Positions 1 through 8,387 of a DNA stretch of 64,000 nucleotides are shown here, one piece after another (positions within the stretch are counted from its first letter, which is position 1; each line of letters opens with the position of its first letter). The notes beneath the pieces are model-generated. The model was given only the letters and a program-made list of their open reading frames with translations, did not search any database and was not told the DNA's origin. Position numbers and translations under genes: made by a program. Origin of the DNA: Curvibacter sp. GWA2_63_95 (lineage in GTDB: Bacteria; Pseudomonadota; Gammaproteobacteria; Burkholderiales; Burkholderiaceae_C); NCBI GenBank assembly GCA_001795455.1, contig MGPB01000033.1, positions 124,001 through 188,000 on the forward strand, given 5' to 3'.

Positions 1-1
1 C

Positions 2-895
2 CCCGGCGTGATCGCCTTCACCGGTGGCTACCACGGTCGTACCAATTTCACACTGGGCCTCACCGGCAAAGTGGCGCCCTACAAGCTGGGCTTCGGCCCC
101 TTCCCCGGCGAAGTGTTCCACGCCCTGTTCCCCAATGAACTGCATGGTGTAAGCGTGGCAGATGCCCTGCACTCGGTGGAACTGATTTTCAAGAACGATG
201 TGGAACCGGAACGGGTCGCTGCCTTCATTGTGGAACCGGTGCAGGGCGAAGGCGGTTTCTACGTGGCCCCTCCCGAGTTCATCTCCGGCCTCAAGGCAAT
301 GGCCGACAAGTACGGCATTTTGTTGATTGCCGACGAAGTGCAAACCGGCGCGGGCCGCACCGGTACCTGGTTTGCCTGCGAGCAATGGCCTGTGGCTCCT
401 GATTTGATTACCACCGCCAAGTCCCTGGCCGGTGGCTTCCCACTCTCCGGTGTGGTCGGCCGTGCTGACGTGATTGACGCGCCAGCCGCAGGTGGTTTGG
501 GCGGCACCTATGCCGGCAGCCCCGTGGCTTGCGCCGCTGCACTGGCGGTGATCAAGGCCTTTGAAGAAGAAAAACTCCTGCAGCGCAGCAAAGACATGGG
601 CACCTTCCTGGTGGAGAAGCTCAAGGCGATTGCCACCAAGGTGCCCGCTATCGGCGACGTGCGCGGCTTGGGCGCCATGGTCGCCATCGAGTTGTTTGAA
701 GGTGGCGATGTACACCGCCCTGACGCCGTATTGACCAAGAAGGTGGTCACAGAGGCTGCACGCCGCGGGCTGATCCTGCTGTCCTGCGGCACCTACGGCA
801 ACGTCATCCGCATCCTGGTGCCCCTGACCGCGCCGGACGCCCTGCTCGAAGAAGGTCTGGCCATTCTGGCCGACAGCTTTGCTGCCATGGCCTGA
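2..895 (+). CDS. gabT: 4-aminobutyrate aminotransferase, C-terminal part (5' end outside window)
   Basis: A PLP-dependent class-III aminotransferase that moves the amino group of GABA to 2-oxoglutarate, giving succinate semialdehyde. The frame is open from base 2, so about 130 N-terminal residues lie upstream of the window. The GTG proposed in the ORF track is internal. Visible motifs are GYHGRT near the phosphate site, DEVQTGAGRTG with the Asp that contacts the pyridine nitrogen, and TTAKSLAGGFPLS with the Schiff-base Lys. gabD lies at the far end of the same gene run, so GABA can be carried to succinate. Family assignment is firm. Substrate choice (GABA rather than another omega-amino acid) is inferred from the family and from gabD. 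Confidence 0.9.
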   Translation, partial: PGVIAFTGGYHGRTNFTLGLTGKVAPYKLGFGPFPGEVFHALFPNELHGVSVADALHSVELIFKNDVEPERVAAFIVEPVQGEGGFYVAPPEFISGLKAMADKYGILLIADEVQTGAGRTGTWFACEQWPVAPDLITTAKSLAGGFPLSGVVGRADVIDAPAAGGLGGTYAGSPVACAAALAVIKAFEEEKLLQRSKDMGTFLVEKLKAIATKVPAIGDVRGLGAMVAIELFEGGDVHRPDAVLTKKVVTEAARRGLILLSCGTYGNVIRILVPLTAPDALLEEGLAILADSFAAMA

Positions 896-928
896 TCGCC
901 TCTTTTGAATCTGCTCCTCAAAAAACAC

Positions 929-2023
929 ATGTCCTCTACTGAACCCTTGGTGCGCTTTAGCGGCGTACAAAAAACGTACGACGGCGAGCAGCTGGTGGTG
1001 CGGGAGCTGAACCTCGATATCCAGCGCGGTGAATTCCTCAGCCTGCTCGGACCCTCGGGCTCCGGCAAGACCACCACCCTGATGATGCTGGCCGGGTTCG
1101 AGTCCCCCACAGCAGGCGACATCCTGCTCGACGGCAAGCAGATCACCCGCACCCCGCCGCACAAGCGCAACTTCGGCATGGTGTTCCAAAACTACGCGCT
1201 GTTCCCCCACATGACCGTGGCACAGAACGTGGCTTATCCGCTCACCGTGCGCAAAGTACCCAAAGACGAGCAAACCAAGCGGGTGCAAAAGGCACTGGAC
1301 ATGGTGCGCCTGACCGGCATGGGCGAGCGCCTGCCCGCCCGCCTCTCGGGCGGTCAACAGCAGCGCGTGGCTTTGGCACGGGCGCTGGTGTTCGAGCCCC
1401 AACTGGTGCTGATGGACGAGCCCTTGGGCGCGCTGGACAAGCAGTTGCGCGAACACATGCAGCTGGAACTCAAAGAGCTGCACCGCCAGCTGGGTGTGAC
1501 CTTTGTGTATGTGACTCATGACCAGGGTGAAGCCCTGACCATGAGCGACCGGGTGGCGGTGTTCAACGAAGGCGTGATCCAGCAGCTGGCCGATGCCCAG
1601 AGCCTGTACGAAACTCCCAGCAACCGCTTTGTGGCCGGCTTTGTAGGCGACAGCACGGTGCTACGCGGCACCTTGGGTGGTACTGCAGACGCTCCTTGCA
1701 TCGTTCTCGGCCAAGGCCAGACGCTGCCGGGCATCAATGTCAACAATGCAGCTACAGGCGCCGCAGTGGAAGCCTGTGTGCGGCCCGAGCGGATTGCACT
1801 GCACGTGCAAGCTCCGGCCGCTCTCAATACGGTGGCAGCACAGGTGGCCGGCATCGTGTACTACGGCGACCACGTGCGCTTGCAATGCGAACTGGGTACC
1901 GGTCAAGCACAAGCCACCGTGAAGCTGCCGCTCACCCACGCATGCGCCCTTACACCGCCCGCCATGGGCAGCACGGTGCACCTCGAGTTCCCGACTCCGT
2001 TTACGCGCCTCTACGCGCTCTGA
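929..2023 (+). CDS. PotA-type ABC importer ATPase
   Basis: The ATP-hydrolysing subunit of a polyamine/opine/GABA-type ABC importer, acting at the inner face of the cytoplasmic membrane. It shows Walker A GPSGSGKTT (about residue 43), the Q-loop VFQNYALFPHMT, signature LSGGQQQR, Walker B LVLMDEPLGALD and the H-loop YVTHD. A C-terminal TOBE region of about 110 residues follows, as is usual for the PotA/FbpC/CysA group. I chose ATG 929 over the track's TTG because the conserved region begins just after it. It lies 33 bp after gabT and ahead of the binding protein and two permeases. Subfamily is secure. The ligand is not readable from the ATPase. Confidence 0.92.
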   Translation: MSSTEPLVRFSGVQKTYDGEQLVVRELNLDIQRGEFLSLLGPSGSGKTTTLMMLAGFESPTAGDILLDGKQITRTPPHKRNFGMVFQNYALFPHMTVAQNVAYPLTVRKVPKDEQTKRVQKALDMVRLTGMGERLPARLSGGQQQRVALARALVFEPQLVLMDEPLGALDKQLREHMQLELKELHRQLGVTFVYVTHDQGEALTMSDRVAVFNEGVIQQLADAQSLYETPSNRFVAGFVGDSTVLRGTLGGTADAPCIVLGQGQTLPGINVNNAATGAAVEACVRPERIALHVQAPAALNTVAAQVAGIVYYGDHVRLQCELGTGQAQATVKLPLTHACALTPPAMGSTVHLEFPTPFTRLYAL

Positions 2024-2069
2024 AGTTTTTCTCCCTGTCCCTTCCTCAACCTCCAAAGGAAATTGCTCC

Positions 2070-3101
2070 ATGAAAAAAAGCCTGATCGCATTGGCATCTG
2101 TTGCTGCCTGCTTCGCGATGAATGTCCATGCCCAAGACGCCATTACCGTGGTGAACTTCGGTGGTGCTAACGCCAACGCCCAAAAGGCCGCGTACTACGA
2201 GCCAGTTGCCAAAGATGGCATCAAGGTCACTGCAGTGGAATACAACGGTGAACAAGCCAAAATCAAGGCCATGGTGGAAACCAAGAACGTGACTTGGGAC
2301 TTGGTGGAAGTGGAATCCCCCGACGTGGCCCGCGGCTGCGACGAAGGCCTGTTCGAAAAACTCGACTACAGCAAAATCGCCCCCAAGGCCGACCTGCTGC
2401 CCTCTGCTGTGACCGAATGTGGCGTGGGCATTTTTGTCTGGTCCACCGTGATGGCCTATAACGGCGACAAGCTCAAGAAAGCCCCTACCAGCTGGGCTGA
2501 CTTCTTCGACACCACCAAGATCCCCGGCAAGCGCGGCATGCGCAAAGGCGCCCGCTACAACCTCGAATTCGCCTTGCTGGCCGATGGTGTGAAGCCTGCT
2601 GACGTCTACAAGGTGCTGGCCACCAAAGACGGCGCAGAGCGCGCCTTCAAAAAACTGACCGCCCTCAAGCCCAACATCCAATGGTGGGAAGCCGGCGCCC
2701 AAGCGCCCCAGTTCCTGGTGGCTGGCGATGTGGTCTTGTCCACCGTGTACAACGGCCGCATTGATGCTGCCAACCGCGAAGGCCGCAACCTGCAGATTTA
2801 CTGGCCCGGTGGCATTTATGACCTGGACTATTGGGTCATCCCCAAAGGCACTGCCAAGAAAGACGCTGCCTACAAGTTCCTGAACTTCGCCATGAAGCCT
2901 GAGAACCAAGCCGTCTACGCCCAAAACATCGCTTACGGCCCGACCAACAAGAAGGCTTTGTCCAAGCTCAGCGCCAAGGTGTTGGGTGACCTGCCGACTT
3001 CCGAGAAGAACGCCAAGGAAGCCTTGCAGTTCAACACCACCTTCTGGGCTGACCAGGGCGAAGCTCTGGAAAAGCGTTTTGCTGCCTGGGCCACCCAGTA
3101 A
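2070..3101 (+). CDS. PotD/PotF-like periplasmic binding protein
   Basis: A 343-aa periplasmic solute receptor for the adjacent ABC importer. The first 21 residues form a Sec signal peptide ending MNVHA-QDA. The mature part begins ITVVNFGGANANAQ, the start typical of the spermidine/putrescine-binding (SBP_bac_8) group. A good ribosome-binding site (AAAGGAAA) precedes ATG 2070. Neighbours gabT, a guanidino hydrolase and gabD suggest the ligand is a polyamine, GABA or 4-guanidinobutyrate. This is inference from context, because ligand residues cannot be assigned by eye. Confidence 0.9.
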   Translation: MKKSLIALASVAACFAMNVHAQDAITVVNFGGANANAQKAAYYEPVAKDGIKVTAVEYNGEQAKIKAMVETKNVTWDLVEVESPDVARGCDEGLFEKLDYSKIAPKADLLPSAVTECGVGIFVWSTVMAYNGDKLKKAPTSWADFFDTTKIPGKRGMRKGARYNLEFALLADGVKPADVYKVLATKDGAERAFKKLTALKPNIQWWEAGAQAPQFLVAGDVVLSTVYNGRIDAANREGRNLQIYWPGGIYDLDYWVIPKGTAKKDAAYKFLNFAMKPENQAVYAQNIAYGPTNKKALSKLSAKVLGDLPTSEKNAKEALQFNTTFWADQGEALEKRFAAWATQ

Positions 3102-3128
3102 TCCGTAGACCGTCAGGAGCCTGAACCC

Positions 3129-4370
3129 ATGTCCATGCAAGCCAGTGCCATCCAGCCCCCGGGCGATCTCCGTGCGGCACTCTCCCGTGCGGAGTCCCGC
3201 CGCAAATGGCGGGCTTTCAGCCTGACACTGCCCTTGCTGGTGTTTTTGCTCCTGACCCTGCTGGTTCCCATTGCCGCTCTGTTGATGCGCGCGGTGGAAA
3301 ACCCCGAAGTCGCCAAGGCCCTGCCCACTACGGTAGAAGCCTTGGCCGGCTGGGACCGCACGTCCCAACCCCAAGCCGCCGCCTATGCCGCCTTGGTTCA
3401 AGATTTATCGCACCTGCCGGACACGGCAGATGCAGGCGCCTTGGCGCGCCGCCTGAATACCGAAGCCCCCGGCGCCCGCTCGCTGATCATGGGTGCCTAC
3501 AAGGCCTTGCCCATCGAAGGGGATGCTGCATCCGTCCGCCAGCAGTTGCTGGACAAAGACGCCCGCTGGGCCGAGCCTGAGTTCTGGCAGGCCATTGCCA
3601 AAAACGGCGCCCGCTGGACACCCGACTACCTGCTGGCCTCGGTGGACCTGAAACGCGACGCCAACGGCCATATCGAACGCATGCCCGAAGACCAGCGCGC
3701 CTACGGTGGCATTCTGGTGCGCACCTTCCAGATCAGCTTTATCGTCACCCTGCTGTGCCTGGTGCTGGCTTATCCACTGGCCTACTGGCTCTCCACCTTG
3801 CCGGAGCGCAAAGCCAACGTGCTGATGATTCTGGTGCTGGTACCTTTCTGGACCTCCATCCTGGTGCGGGTGGCGGCGTGGATCGTGTTGCTGCAATCAG
3901 AAGGTCTGGTCAACGGTGCGCTGCTGGGCATCGGTGTGATCAGCGAGCCACTGGCGCTGCTGTTCAACCGCACCGGCGTGATCATTTCCATGGTGCACAT
4001 CCTGCTGCCGTTCATGATCCTGCCGCTGTACAGCGTGATGAAGAGCGTGCCGCCCACCTATGTGCGCGCTGCCGTATCGCTGGGCAGTGCTCCGCTGGCC
4101 GCCTTCGTGCGGGTCTACGTGCCGCAAACCTTCCCTGGTGTGGGTGCCGGTGCGCTGCTGGTGTTCATTCTGGCCATTGGTTACTACATCACGCCGGCCC
4201 TGCTGGGTGGCGCGGATGACCAGATGCTGAGCTACTACATCGCCCGCTATACCAACGTCGAAGTCAACTGGGGCATGGCCTGCGCCTTGGGTGCCTTGCT
4301 GCTCGCCACCACCCTGGTGTTGTATGCCGTGTACCGCCGCATCGGCAAATCCGACTTGGCCTTGGCATAA
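3129..4370 (+). CDS. PotB-type ABC permease with a long periplasmic insertion
   Basis: The first membrane subunit of the polyamine-type importer (MetI-like fold). After a cytoplasmic N-terminus, TM1 lies at about residues 30-54 and the next at about 197-220. A hydrophilic region of about 140 residues lies between them. The EAA coupling loop reads AAVSLGSAPLAAFVRVYVPQTFPG. PotB/PotH proteins are usually about 280-310 aa, so 413 aa is long and the excess sits in this first periplasmic loop. The gene starts 27 bp after the binding protein with AGGAGC as ribosome-binding site. The subunit role is certain and the function of the extra domain unknown. Confidence 0.9.
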   Translation: MSMQASAIQPPGDLRAALSRAESRRKWRAFSLTLPLLVFLLLTLLVPIAALLMRAVENPEVAKALPTTVEALAGWDRTSQPQAAAYAALVQDLSHLPDTADAGALARRLNTEAPGARSLIMGAYKALPIEGDAASVRQQLLDKDARWAEPEFWQAIAKNGARWTPDYLLASVDLKRDANGHIERMPEDQRAYGGILVRTFQISFIVTLLCLVLAYPLAYWLSTLPERKANVLMILVLVPFWTSILVRVAAWIVLLQSEGLVNGALLGIGVISEPLALLFNRTGVIISMVHILLPFMILPLYSVMKSVPPTYVRAAVSLGSAPLAAFVRVYVPQTFPGVGAGALLVFILAIGYYITPALLGGADDQMLSYYIARYTNVEVNWGMACALGALLLATTLVLYAVYRRIGKSDLALA

Positions 4371-4381
4371 GAAAGACACCC

Positions 4382-5200
4382 ATGTTCAAACTGCCTGAAT
4401 TCCCCCTCTATTTCACGCTGGCCGACAAGGCCGGTTGGTGGCTGCTGCGCATTGTGTGTGTGCTGGTGCTGGGCTACTTGCTGGCGCCCATCCTGGCCAT
4501 CATTCCGCTGTCGTTTTCCAGCAGCTCATTCTTGACCTACCCCATCCCAGGCTGGTCTACCAAGTGGTACAGCCACCTGTTCACCGCGCCCGAGTGGTCC
4601 AACGCCATGCGCAACAGCTTCATCGTGGCGCCTGCCGCCACTGTGATTGCCACCGTACTGGGTACCTTGGCCGCTGTGGGTCTGACCCGCACCGAGTTCC
4701 GTTTCAAGGGCTTGTTGATGGCCTTCCTGATCGCCCCCATGGTCGTCCCGGTGATCGTGATCGGCGTGGCGACCTACCTGTACTTCGCCCCCTTGGGCCT
4801 GAGCGACAGCTATGTGGGCCTGATTGCAGTGCACGCGGCCATGGGTGCGCCCTTTGTGCTGACCACCGTGCTGGCCACACTGGCCAACTTCAACCACAAC
4901 CTGGTGCGTGCCTCGCTGAGCCTGGGCGAAACACCGTTCAACACCTTCATGCGCGTTACCCTGCCGGTGATTGCCCCGGGCGTGATTTCCGGCGCACTGT
5001 TCGCCTTTGCCACCTCGTTTGACGAAGTGGTGGTCACCCTGTTCCTCGCGGGTGCGGAGCAAACTACCCTGCCGCGCCAGATGTTTACCGGTATCCGCGA
5101 AAACATCTCGCCCACGATTGCGGCCGTGGCCACCTTGCTGATCCTGTTCACCACCACCATGTTGCTGGTGCTGGAGTGGCTGCGCGGCCGCAAAGCCTGA
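4382..5200 (+). CDS. PotC-type ABC permease
   Basis: The second membrane subunit of the importer, 272 aa with about six transmembrane segments. It shows the EAA loop ASLSLGETPFNTFMRVTLPVIAPG and the PotC-like end of the family. The motif FATSFDEVVVTLFLAG is typical of PotC/PotI/YdcV. It starts 12 bp after the PotB-like gene, so the two are probably translationally linked. The ureohydrolase gene follows 17 bp later. Confidence 0.92.
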   Translation: MFKLPEFPLYFTLADKAGWWLLRIVCVLVLGYLLAPILAIIPLSFSSSSFLTYPIPGWSTKWYSHLFTAPEWSNAMRNSFIVAPAATVIATVLGTLAAVGLTRTEFRFKGLLMAFLIAPMVVPVIVIGVATYLYFAPLGLSDSYVGLIAVHAAMGAPFVLTTVLATLANFNHNLVRASLSLGETPFNTFMRVTLPVIAPGVISGALFAFATSFDEVVVTLFLAGAEQTTLPRQMFTGIRENISPTIAAVATLLILFTTTMLLVLEWLRGRKA

Positions 5201-5217
5201 CCCTGAACCCTGTCCCT

Positions 5218-6162
5218 ATGGATTTGAACCAACCGCTCTCCGGCAATGCCATGCCGCGCTTCGGCGGCATCGCCAGCATGATGCGCCTGCCGGTCGCCAC
5301 ATCCGCCCAAGGGTTGGATGCCGCCTTCATCGGTGTACCACTGGACATAGGCACCAGCCACCGCCCGGGTGCGCGCTTCGGCCCGCGCCAGATCCGTGCC
5401 GAGTCCTGTCTGCTGCGCCCCTACAACATGGCCACCGGCGCCGCTCCATTTGATGTCCTGCAGGTGGCGGATCTGGGCGATGTGCCCATCAACACTTACT
5501 CTTTGCTCAAGTCGGTAGACATCATCACCGCCTACTACGCCGATGTGCTGGGCCATGGCTGCATACCGCTCACCCTGGGCGGTGACCACACCATTGCATT
5601 GCCTATTTTGCGGGCCATGGCCGCCAAGCACGGCCCGGTGGCGATGGTGCATGTGGATGCGCATGCGGACGTGAATGAAGACATGTTCGGCGAGCGTATC
5701 GCGCATGGCACACCGTTCCGCCGCGCGGTGGAAGAAGGCCTACTGGACTGCAACAAGGTCACCCAAATCGGATTGCGCGGCACCGGTTATGCGGCCGACG
5801 ACTTCGACTGGCCGCGCCGCCAGGGCTTTACGCTGGTGCCTGCCCACGAGGTGTGGCACCAGTCGTTGGCACCGGTGATGGAGCAAGTGCGCCAGCGCGT
5901 GGGCAACACTCCGTGCTACCTGAGCTTTGACATTGACGGTATCGACCCGGCCTACGCCGGCGGCACCGGAACGCCGGAGATCGGCGGGCTGACCGTGCCA
6001 CAGGCGCTTGAAATCATCCGGGGTTGCCGTGGGCTTACTATCGTTGGGGCAGACTTGGTGGAGGTATCACCGCCCTACGACACCACGGGCAACACCGCCC
6101 TGCTGGGGGCCAACCTGTTGTACGAGATGCTGTGTGTGCTGCCCGGAGTGCCGGTGCGCTGA
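5218..6162 (+). CDS. speB: Agmatinase-family ureohydrolase, probably guanidinobutyrase
   Basis: A binuclear-metal hydrolase that releases urea from a guanidino substrate. All family ligands are present: GGDHT, DAHAD and SFDIDGID, plus the VEVSPPYD motif. The N-terminus (NQPLSGNAMPRFGG) and the RPYNMATGAAPFD region resemble, from memory, Pseudomonas 4-guanidinobutyrase (GbuA) more than enterobacterial agmatinase. Guanidinobutyrase would yield GABA directly, feeding gabT and gabD in the same gene run. Agmatinase would yield putrescine and need further enzymes not seen here. I chose ATG 5218 because the track start (5176) lies inside the preceding permease gene. Family is secure and substrate is inferred. 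Confidence 0.88.
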   Translation: MDLNQPLSGNAMPRFGGIASMMRLPVATSAQGLDAAFIGVPLDIGTSHRPGARFGPRQIRAESCLLRPYNMATGAAPFDVLQVADLGDVPINTYSLLKSVDIITAYYADVLGHGCIPLTLGGDHTIALPILRAMAAKHGPVAMVHVDAHADVNEDMFGERIAHGTPFRRAVEEGLLDCNKVTQIGLRGTGYAADDFDWPRRQGFTLVPAHEVWHQSLAPVMEQVRQRVGNTPCYLSFDIDGIDPAYAGGTGTPEIGGLTVPQALEIIRGCRGLTIVGADLVEVSPPYDTTGNTALLGANLLYEMLCVLPGVPVR

Positions 6163-6181
6163 GTGCAGATGCCGCAGCCGT

Positions 6182-6236
6182 AATTGCTACGTTTTTCATA
6201 GCTGCTTGCGCATATTCCATGGGCGCCAGCAGCCAG
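6182..6236 (+). repeat. Dispersed repeat copy (GATAGCTGCTTGCGCA family)
   Basis: A copy of the window's main dispersed repeat, in the 100-bp gap between the ureohydrolase gene and gabD. The core reads CATAGCTGCTTGCGCATATT and is followed by GGGCGCCAGCAGCC. The same order of blocks is seen at 62074-62127. Confidence 0.75.
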
Positions 6237-6262
6237 TTTTGTTTAAATATCGAGGAGACACC

Positions 6263-7735
6263 ATGTCCACATCGCCGCTTTCCCTGCTCAAAGACCCCAG
6301 CCTGCTCAAGACCGACGCCCTGATCAACGGCCAATGGGTCAAAGGCGCCAGCCGCTTTGCGGTGACCGATCCGTCCAACGGCCAGCACCTGGCCGATGTG
6401 GCCAACCTCGGACCCAAAGAGACCGACGCCGCCATTGCCGCCGCCAACGCCGCCTGGCCTGCCTGGAAAGGCAAAACCGCCAAGGAGCGCAGCATCATCC
6501 TGCGCAAGTGGTTTGACTTGCTCATGGCCAACCAGGAAGACCTGGCCCGCATCATGACCGCCGAGCAAGGCAAACCCTTTGCCGAAGCCAAGGGCGAGAT
6601 TGCCTATGGCGCCAGCTTTGTGGAGTGGTTTGCCGAAGAAGCCAAGCGCGTCAACGGCGAGACCCTGCCCCAGTTCGACAACAACCGCCGTCTGATGGTG
6701 ATCAAACAGCCCATTGGCGTGTGCGCGGCCATCACGCCTTGGAACTTCCCGCTGGCCATGATCACCCGCAAGGTGGCGCCTGCCTTGGCAGCCGGTTGCC
6801 CGGTCATCATCAAACCCGCGGAACTCACACCCCTGACTGCTTTGGCAGCCGCCGAACTGGCCATCCGCGCCGGCATCCCGGCCGGTGTGCTCAACATGAT
6901 CACCGCCGACAGCGACCAATCCATTGCCGTGGGCAAGGTCATCTGCGCCAGCGATGTGGTGCGCCACCTGAGCTTCACCGGTTCCACTGAAGTCGGCCGC
7001 ATCCTGATGGCGCAAAGCGCGCCCACGGTCAAAAAACTGTCGCTGGAGTTGGGCGGCAATGCCCCCTTCATCGTGTTCGACGACGCCGATGTGGACTCCG
7101 CCGTGGAAGGCGCCTTGGCCAGCAAATACCGCAACGCCGGCCAGACCTGCGTCTGCGCCAACCGCTTCTACGTGCAGGCCGGTGTGTACGACCAGTTCGT
7201 GGCCAAGTTCGCTGCCCGGGTGAAAGCCATGAAGGTGGGCAACGGCTTTGAAGACGGCGTGCTGCAGGGCCCGCTGATCGAGGACGCCGCTGTGGCCAAG
7301 GTGAAGCGCCATGTGGCCGACGCCGTGGCCAAAGGCGGCAAGGTGGAAACCGGCGGCAACGCCCTGCAAGGCCAGTTCTTCGAGCCCACCGTGGTGTCCG
7401 GCGCCACCGCCGACATGCTGTGCGCCCGTGAAGAGACCTTTGGCCCCTTCGCGCCAGTGTTCAAGTTCACCACCGAGCAGGAAGCCATTGACGCGGCCAA
7501 CGCCACCGAGTTCGGCCTGGCCAGCTACTTCTACAGCCGCGACATCGGCCGCATCTACCGCGTGGGCGAAGCGCTGGAGTACGGCATGGTGGGCGTGAAC
7601 GTGGGCATTCTGGCCACCGAACACGTGCCCTTCGGCGGGGTCAAGCAATCCGGCTTGGGCCGCGAAGGCTCGCACTTCGGCATGGACGACTACATCGAGG
7701 TGAAGTACCTCTGCTTGGGCGACATCCTGAAATAA
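6263..7735 (+). CDS. gabD: Succinate-semialdehyde dehydrogenase (NADP-type GabD)
   Basis: Oxidises succinate semialdehyde, the product of GabT, to succinate. The 490-aa protein has the ALDH cofactor motif PWNFPLAMITRK, the FTGSTEVG turn, the general-base Glu in LELGGNAPF and the nucleophile Cys in NAGQTCVCANR. The second Cys two residues on is the one that forms the redox-sensitive disulfide in E. coli GabD. The track ORF begins at 6008, but AGGAGA before ATG 6263 and the family's start favour 6263. It ends the operon, followed by a strong terminator. Confidence 0.93.
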   Translation: MSTSPLSLLKDPSLLKTDALINGQWVKGASRFAVTDPSNGQHLADVANLGPKETDAAIAAANAAWPAWKGKTAKERSIILRKWFDLLMANQEDLARIMTAEQGKPFAEAKGEIAYGASFVEWFAEEAKRVNGETLPQFDNNRRLMVIKQPIGVCAAITPWNFPLAMITRKVAPALAAGCPVIIKPAELTPLTALAAAELAIRAGIPAGVLNMITADSDQSIAVGKVICASDVVRHLSFTGSTEVGRILMAQSAPTVKKLSLELGGNAPFIVFDDADVDSAVEGALASKYRNAGQTCVCANRFYVQAGVYDQFVAKFAARVKAMKVGNGFEDGVLQGPLIEDAAVAKVKRHVADAVAKGGKVETGGNALQGQFFEPTVVSGATADMLCAREETFGPFAPVFKFTTEQEAIDAANATEFGLASYFYSRDIGRIYRVGEALEYGMVGVNVGILATEHVPFGGVKQSGLGREGSHFGMDDYIEVKYLCLGDILK

Positions 7736-7756
7736 AGCCACACAGCACCCCACATC

Positions 7757-7779
7757 AGCCCGCTTCGGCGGGCTTTTTT
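7757..7779 (+). terminator. Rho-independent terminator after gabD
   Basis: A perfect 7-bp stem AGCCCGC/GCGGGCT with a TTCG loop, followed by six T. It lies 22 bp after the gabD stop. Confidence 0.92.
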
Positions 7780-7826
7780 GCGTCCAAGCCTTTGCCGAAA
7801 CAATAACAGCCTATGCAATATCAGCC

Positions 7827-7855
7827 TTGACAATATTTGCTTAGGCAATTAATAT
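7827..7855 (+). promoter_or_regulatory. Near-perfect sigma-70 promoter of the marR-efflux operon
   Basis: TTGACA at 7827-7832 and TAATAT at 7850-7855 with exactly 17 bp between them. Only 7 nt separate the -10 box from ATG 7863, and no Shine-Dalgarno sequence is visible, so the transcript should be leaderless or nearly so. Confidence 0.8.
7837..7848. promoter_or_regulatory. Likely MarR operator
   Basis: The interrupted palindrome TTGC-TTAG-GCAA lies within the -35/-10 spacer. MarR-family regulators typically bind short TTGC-N4-GCAA-like palindromes at their own promoter. Occupancy here would block RNA polymerase directly. Confidence 0.65.
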
Positions 7856-7862
7856 TTGCGCC

Positions 7863-8387
7863 ATGTCCAAACCAACGACTCCGTTTTACAGCCCCGACAA
7901 CTACCAGCCGGAGGCCAGCGTGGGGTACTTGATGCGCAGCATCCTCAATCACGTGGCCCAGGCCGTTGACCGGGAACTCGCCCACACCGAGCTCACCAAT
8001 GCGCAGTGGATTCCGCTCTTCAAGCTCTACACCAAGAAGGCCTCTACAGTGGCCGAACTCGCCCGCGCCTGCGAGATCGACAACGGCGCGACCACCCGCC
8101 TGCTCGACCGCATGGAGGCCAAAGGCCTGTGCCAACGGGTGCGCTCCGAACAAGACCGCCGCGTCGTCAACCTCGAACTCACCGCGGCTGGCAAGACCGC
8201 TGCAGGCGATATCCCGCGCATCTTGAGCGACGTACAAAACGCCCATCTTGAGGGCTTTAGTCGCGCAGAGTTTGAAGCACTCCAAGGCTTTCTGAGCCGC
8301 ATTCTTGACAACGCCCAACGCATCAAGGCTGCCAGCCAGGCCGCCCCCGCGATCCCCGACACAGAAACCGAAACGCCCCATGTTTAA
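7863..8387 (+). CDS. MarR-family transcriptional regulator
   Basis: A 174-aa winged-helix repressor. The region ELARACEIDNGATTRLLDRMEAKGL is the recognition helix-turn-helix, and the wing follows at RVRSEQDRRVVNLELTAAGK, the DxR signature of the family. It leads the efflux operon, and its stop overlaps the start of the outer-membrane-channel gene, so it is co-transcribed with the genes it probably represses. The inducer is unknown, although MarR/EmrR types generally respond to aromatic or phenolic compounds. There is no ribosome-binding site and a consensus promoter almost abuts the ATG. Confidence 0.92.
   Translation: MSKPTTPFYSPDNYQPEASVGYLMRSILNHVAQAVDRELAHTELTNAQWIPLFKLYTKKASTVAELARACEIDNGATTRLLDRMEAKGLCQRVRSEQDRRVVNLELTAAGKTAAGDIPRILSDVQNAHLEGFSRAEFEALQGFLSRILDNAQRIKAASQAAPAIPDTETETPHV

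Noticed and set aside
2046-3401. 451-aa antisense ORF over the binding-protein gene
   Set aside because: It is Gly/His/Gln-rich nonsense antisense to a clear family protein. GC-rich codon use keeps the opposite frame open.
6038-7753. 571-aa antisense ORF over gabD
   Set aside because: Shadow of gabD, with no domain and no start signal.
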